DNA from: Acidobacteriota bacterium
GTDB taxonomy: Bacteria; Acidobacteriota; Terriglobia; Acidiferrales; UBA7541
Assembly (NCBI GenBank): GCA_028876695.1
Contig: JAGWRH010000302.1
Span: 1 to 10,126, forward strand
Length of the DNA: 10,126 nt
Direction: 5' to 3'
Positions 7,372 to 10,126 of the stretch are shown one piece after another (position 1 is the stretch's first letter; the number at the start of each line of letters is the position of its first letter). A program made the translations under genes and the position numbers. The notes under the pieces are model-generated. The model ran no database searches. It was not told where the DNA came from and worked only from the letters and a program-made list of their open reading frames with translations.

Positions 7372-7890
7372 TAAATCTTTGCTCCCCACCGCGTTCGCTA
7401 CAGTCGCTTGGAACCGGTTGTAGATGCGCAGGTTGCCCTGCCGGTGGCCGCCCAACCGACCCCGCCGCCGGGTCCGCAGGTCGAGGCAGCCGATTACCTT
7501 TTAAATAGCAAGCCGTCCAACGTAGGGTAAGATATTCACCGCCCGCGCAGCTTGCGGCAGACTCCGAACTGCCGGGTAGTTGAGGGGGAAGCCCCAAAGC
7601 CAGGAGCGGCATCGATCCCTCCGGTTACAGTGCGGCGCCCCAAAGCGCCTGCCTTCCGCAGGCACGGCTTGCCTGCGCGGGCAGACTTCCGCGCTTTGGA
7701 GTGTTGCGATTTTCCCCGGTGTGCCAGAAACATTTTGTCCCGCTCGCGCGTAGATATTGTGTAACCCGGATCACAACGCCCGGCGAGCGTAGTTGCCCGT
7801 TGGGATCGGAATCGGCGCCGGACGGGCTGGCGTCGCCCCGTTGAGTTGACAGCGTATCGCCCGTAAGGTTCACTCCGAAGGCTGGTGCAA
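7372..7890. other. Divergent intergenic region rich in inverted repeats, no gene recognised
   Basis: About 520 nt between the GWxTD promoter and the adaptor ATG. Short open frames here have no domain, no good ribosome site and biased shadow composition. Visible structure: AACCGGTT palindrome near 7412-7419; stem CGCA/TGCG (7546-7549 with 7553-7556), exclusive with the next; hairpin CGGCAG/CTGCCG (7555-7560 with 7569-7574); GAGGG/CCCTC (7582-7586 with 7617-7621) enclosing GGGG/CCCC and GCC/GGC stems; the palindromic element 7640-7699; and nested repeats CGCTCGC/GCGAGCG (7741-7747, 7783-7789) around TTGTG/CACAA. TTGACA occurs at 7846-7851 but lacks a good -10. I compared the hairpin cluster from memory with common riboswitch families and recognised none. 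The adaptor promoter must lie here or be absent, and I cannot place it. Confidence 0.5.
7640..7699. repeat. Nested palindromic element (REP-like), long form
   Basis: Outer arms CCAAAGCGC (7640-7648) and GCGCTTTGG (7691-7699) are perfect 9-bp inverted repeats. Inside them, GCCTGC (7647-7652, overlapping the left outer arm), CGCAGGCA (7657-7664) and TGCCTGCG (7670-7677) allow two mutually exclusive hairpins: 6 bp with a 5-nt loop, or 8 bp with a 5-nt loop. No T-run follows, so it is not a standard terminator. A shorter relative lies at 9322-9347. Dispersed intergenic palindromes of this kind occur in many GC-rich genomes; the genome copy number cannot be seen from one window. Confidence 0.55.
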
Positions 7891-9285
7891 ATGAAGACAT
7901 GGCAAAAGGCGACGATCGGCGCATGCGCAGGTGTCGCTGCCATCGGCATCGTCTGGTACAGCGTGTACAAGATGAACGCCGGCGTGGTGACGGTGCAGAC
8001 CGGGCGCGCTGTGCGACAGGACTTGACCTCCGTCGTCACGGCATCGGGCGAAATCCGTCCGAAGAACTACACCAATGTGCTCGGCGAAGGGATGGGCAAG
8101 ATCACCAACATCGCCGTGCAAGAGGGACAGGCCGTCAAGCGCGGCGACGTGCTGCTGCGCCTCGATAATATCCAGCCCGGCGCCGACGTCCAGGCCCAGC
8201 AGGCCTCCATCGACGCGGCCACTTCCGCGATGAAGGTTGCCGAAGCCAACTACGAATCGGCCGTCGCCACGCTCCAGCAACAGCAGGCCAATCTCGACAA
8301 GGCCAAGTACGATTGGCAGCGTTCGCAGCAGCTCTATCAAAACCAGCTCATCTCCAAGCAGGATTTCGACGCGAGCCGCGCCACCTACGACGGTGCCGTC
8401 GCCGCCGCCCGAGCTGCACAGGCCAATCTCGACGCCACCATGGCCCAGCGCAATCAGTCGCGCTTTACTCTGGAGCAGGACCGCGCCGTGCTCACGCACC
8501 AGGAAGACATCCTGCACAAAACGATCTACCGCGCGCCCATCGACGGGCTCGTCAGCTACATCGCCGTGCGCGTGGGCGAAAACGTAGTGCCCGGCATCCA
8601 GAACGCACAGGGCAGCTTTTTGATGACGATTTCCGATATGAGCGTGGTCACCGCCGAGGTGATGGTCGACGAAACGGACATCGCCAGCGTGAAAGACGGG
8701 CAGCCGGCGGACGTCACCATCGACGCACTGCCGGGGAAAACATTCAAGGGCCATGTGACCGAAGTGGGCGAACTGGCTATCCTGCGCACCTCTGGACAGG
8801 CGGCCATGGAGCAGACTACCGCCAATACGCAAGAGGCGCGTGACTTCAAAGTCGTCGTCACGCTCGATAATCCGCCCAAAACGCTGCGCCCCGGACTTTC
8901 GGCCACTGCCAAAATCCAGACCGCGCATAAGAACAACGTGATCACCATTCCCATTCAGGCGCTCGCCGAGCGCACTCAGCAAGAACTCGATGAAGCGAAG
9001 AACAACCAGAATGGAAACGTTGCCCTGGCCGCGGCGAACGATGCCAGCAACAACGCCAACCAGAAGGAAATTCAGGGCGTGTTCGTGATTCGCAACGGAA
9101 AAGCTCTATTTGTACCGGTGCAAACCGGAATCACCGGTGTAACCGACATCGAAGTGAACAGCGGCATCGAGCCCGGGGATATTATCGTCACCGGCAGTTA
9201 CAGCGCGCTGCGCTCGCTGCGGCCCGGAACCCGCGTGAAGATAGACAACACGGTGTCCAACAACTTAACGACGACCAGTTCGTAG
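7891..9285 (+). CDS. MacA/HlyD-type periplasmic adaptor of a tripartite ABC efflux system
   Basis: 464 residues. Membrane-fusion protein that would link an inner-membrane ABC transporter (the next gene begins one) to an outer-membrane channel. An N-terminal membrane anchor (about 8-27) has no lipoprotein box at its end. The lipoyl halves lie at about 60-95 (GMGKITNIAVQEGQAVKRGDVLLRLD) and 210-245 (IYRAPIDGLVSYIAVRVGENV), flanking an Ala/Gln-rich α-helical hairpin (100-205). β-barrel and membrane-proximal domains follow (250-355 and 394-452; VDETDIASVKDGQPADV, LRPGLSATAKI, GIEPGDIIVTGS). An Asn/Gln/Ala-rich insert (about 362-393) interrupts the last part, between PIQALAERT and GVFVIRNGKALF. 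ATG 7891 is preferred over the in-frame GTG at 7885 because GAAGG (7877-7881) is 9 nt from the former and only 3 nt from the latter. Substrate unknown: peptide, lipid or drug are all possible. An RND-type adaptor is less likely given the ABC neighbour. Confidence 0.93.
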   Translation: MKTWQKATIGACAGVAAIGIVWYSVYKMNAGVVTVQTGRAVRQDLTSVVTASGEIRPKNYTNVLGEGMGKITNIAVQEGQAVKRGDVLLRLDNIQPGADVQAQQASIDAATSAMKVAEANYESAVATLQQQQANLDKAKYDWQRSQQLYQNQLISKQDFDASRATYDGAVAAARAAQANLDATMAQRNQSRFTLEQDRAVLTHQEDILHKTIYRAPIDGLVSYIAVRVGENVVPGIQNAQGSFLMTISDMSVVTAEVMVDETDIASVKDGQPADVTIDALPGKTFKGHVTEVGELAILRTSGQAAMEQTTANTQEARDFKVVVTLDNPPKTLRPGLSATAKIQTAHKNNVITIPIQALAERTQQELDEAKNNQNGNVALAAANDASNNANQKEIQGVFVIRNGKALFVPVQTGITGVTDIEVNSGIEPGDIIVTGSYSALRSLRPGTRVKIDNTVSNNLTTTSS

Positions 9286-9321
9286 AGCATGGTTCCAACG
9301 AGGCAGTAGCGTGCGCTGGTT

Positions 9322-9347
9322 CCCCTAAGCGCTCGGCGCTTTTGGGG
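9322..9347. repeat. Short palindromic element between adaptor and ATPase genes
   Basis: CCCC-TA-AGCGC (9322-9332), loop TCG, then GCGCT-TTT-GGGG (9336-9347). The stem has 6 paired bases next to the loop and 4 at the base, separated by a small internal mismatch. The order CCCC(A/T)AAGCGC ... GCGCTTT(T)GG and the following GTGT...GAAACA (9347-9358) resemble the longer element at 7640-7735. No T-run follows the stem, so intrinsic termination is unlikely. It may lower or adjust transcript flow from the adaptor gene into the ATPase gene. Confidence 0.5.
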
Positions 9348-9433
9348 TGTACGAAACACGCTTGCGAATCCATGTTCGACCGCCGTCAGGCGAGGTGCGA
9401 GAATCAAATGAACGAAGGCTTGGGAGTCCCGTG

Positions 9434-10126
9434 ATGCACATGCAGGTCGAAGAAGCCGTCTCGCAAAACTTCCGCCAGGATCTGGTGGACGATGGCATTG
9501 TCATCCAGACCGAAGATCTGTGGAAGACCTACGAGATGGGCGCTGAAAAGCTGCACGCGCTGCGCGGCGTCGATCTGCAAATCCGCAAGGGCGAATACGT
9601 CGCCATCATGGGCCCTTCCGGCTCGGGAAAATCCACGCTGATGAACCTGATCGGCTGCCTTGATACGCCGACGAAAGGTTCCTATTGGCTCGCGGGCCGT
9701 TTGGTCAGCCAACTCGACGACGACGAGCTCGCCTACATCCGCAATCGCGAAATCGGCTTCGTCTTTCAGACCTTCAATCTGCTTCCGCGCGCCACCGCTT
9801 TGCACAACGTCGAGCTGCCCATGATTTACAACGGCACGCCCTCCGCCGAACGCCAGGAGCGCGCGAAAAAAGCGCTGCAGCAGGTCGATCTTGCCGAGCG
9901 CATGATGCACAAGCCCAACGAGCTTTCCGGCGGACAGCGCCAGCGCGTGGCCATCGCCCGCGCCCTGGTGAATAATCCCTCGATCCTGCTGGCGGACGAG
10001 CCCACCGGCAATCTCGACACCCACACCTCGCACGAGATCATGCAGGAGATCCGCCGTCTGAACCGCGAGGAGGGCGTCACCGTCGTGCTGGTGACGCACG
10101 AGCAGGACGTGGCCGCCTTCGCCGAC
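9434..10126 (+). CDS. MacB/LolD-family ABC transporter ATP-binding protein (3' end outside window)
   Basis: 231 codons in frame to the window edge. Every nucleotide-binding motif is present: Walker A GPSGSGKST (60-68, K66), Q-loop Q112 (VFQTFNLLP), signature LSGGQ (164-168), Walker B ILLADE (184-189, catalytic E189), D-loop NLD (193-195) and switch H222. The GCLDxPTxG and FQTFNLLPRATALHNVELP stretches are typical of the LolD/MacB/FtsE group rather than of importers. About 20 residues precede the domain, more than in LolD. ATG 9434 is chosen because GGGAG (9422-9426) lies 7 nt upstream; GTG 9431 would be too close to that site. Being downstream of a MacA-like adaptor, it should energise export or mechanotransmission by a MacB/FtsX-fold permease, either fused at its C-terminus or encoded next. 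The window ends before this can be seen. Confidence 0.95.
   Translation, partial: MHMQVEEAVSQNFRQDLVDDGIVIQTEDLWKTYEMGAEKLHALRGVDLQIRKGEYVAIMGPSGSGKSTLMNLIGCLDTPTKGSYWLAGRLVSQLDDDELAYIRNREIGFVFQTFNLLPRATALHNVELPMIYNGTPSAERQERAKKALQQVDLAERMMHKPNELSGGQRQRVAIARALVNNPSILLADEPTGNLDTHTSHEIMQEIRRLNREEGVTVVLVTHEQDVAAFAD

Noticed and set aside
7346..7764. Short open frames in the intergenic region (minus 7346-7612, plus 7552-7764)
   Set aside because: No domain, no convincing ribosome site; they run through inverted repeats and the GWxTD promoter.
7846..7874. Perfect TTGACA as the -35 of an adaptor promoter
   Set aside because: At 17 nt spacing the -10 would be TTCACT (3 of 6), and the transcript would start at or after the ribosome site, so I do not call it.
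7941..7953. GTACA-GCG-TGTAC inverted repeat as a second copy of the operator at 7349-7368
   Set aside because: Arms are only 5 bp, the centre differs, and it lies inside the adaptor's membrane-anchor codons.
7870..8982. Long minus-strand open frame (370 codons) opposite the adaptor gene
   Set aside because: It mirrors the adaptor's codons, has shadow-like composition and no domain, while the plus strand encodes a clear membrane-fusion protein.

Overview
This 10.1 kb window has the character of a GC-rich Acidobacteriota chromosome, perhaps from a Solibacter/Bryobacter-like lineage. The placement is inferred from a GWxTD-domain protein next to a carboxypeptidase-regulatory-like/β-barrel protein, from the PDZ-containing multi-membrane histidine kinase, and from base composition. 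It was not tested by search. No tRNA, rRNA, CRISPR array or transposase is visible.

Left block (1-7319, all on the minus strand, so read right to left): a GWxTD-domain secreted protein (5592-7319); a signal-peptide protein with a carboxypeptidase regulatory-like domain and a probable outer-membrane β-barrel (3868-5586); a 939-residue histidine kinase with a PDZ domain, about ten membrane segments, GAF, PAS, HisKA and HATPase domains (873-3692); and an NtrC-type sigma-54 response regulator that runs off the left edge (1-880). The first two genes are 5 nt apart, with the second gene's Shine-Dalgarno on the first gene's stop codon. The last two overlap by 8 nt. A 175-nt gap with a weak internal promoter candidate separates the pairs. 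A clear promoter candidate precedes the GWxTD gene, and a perfect 9-bp-arm palindrome fills its -35/-10 spacer, the classic position for a repressor operator.

Centre (7320-7890): a long divergent intergenic region with no credible gene. The GWxTD promoter is at its left end. The rest is rich in inverted repeats, including a nested palindromic element at 7640-7699 and further hairpins at 7546-7621 and 7741-7789.

Right block (plus strand): a MacA/HlyD-type periplasmic adaptor (7891-9285) and a MacB/LolD-type ABC ATPase (9434 to the right edge), together the start of an ABC-driven tripartite export system. The 148-nt gap between them carries a second, shorter palindromic element resembling the one upstream of the adaptor.

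The most interesting hypothesis is that the left block is an envelope-sensing unit. The kinase's predicted extracytoplasmic PDZ domain would read the state of surface proteins, possibly the neighbouring barrel that ends in phenylalanine, and signal through the sigma-54 activator. Gene order, domains and motifs are read from the sequence; the ligand and regulon are inference.
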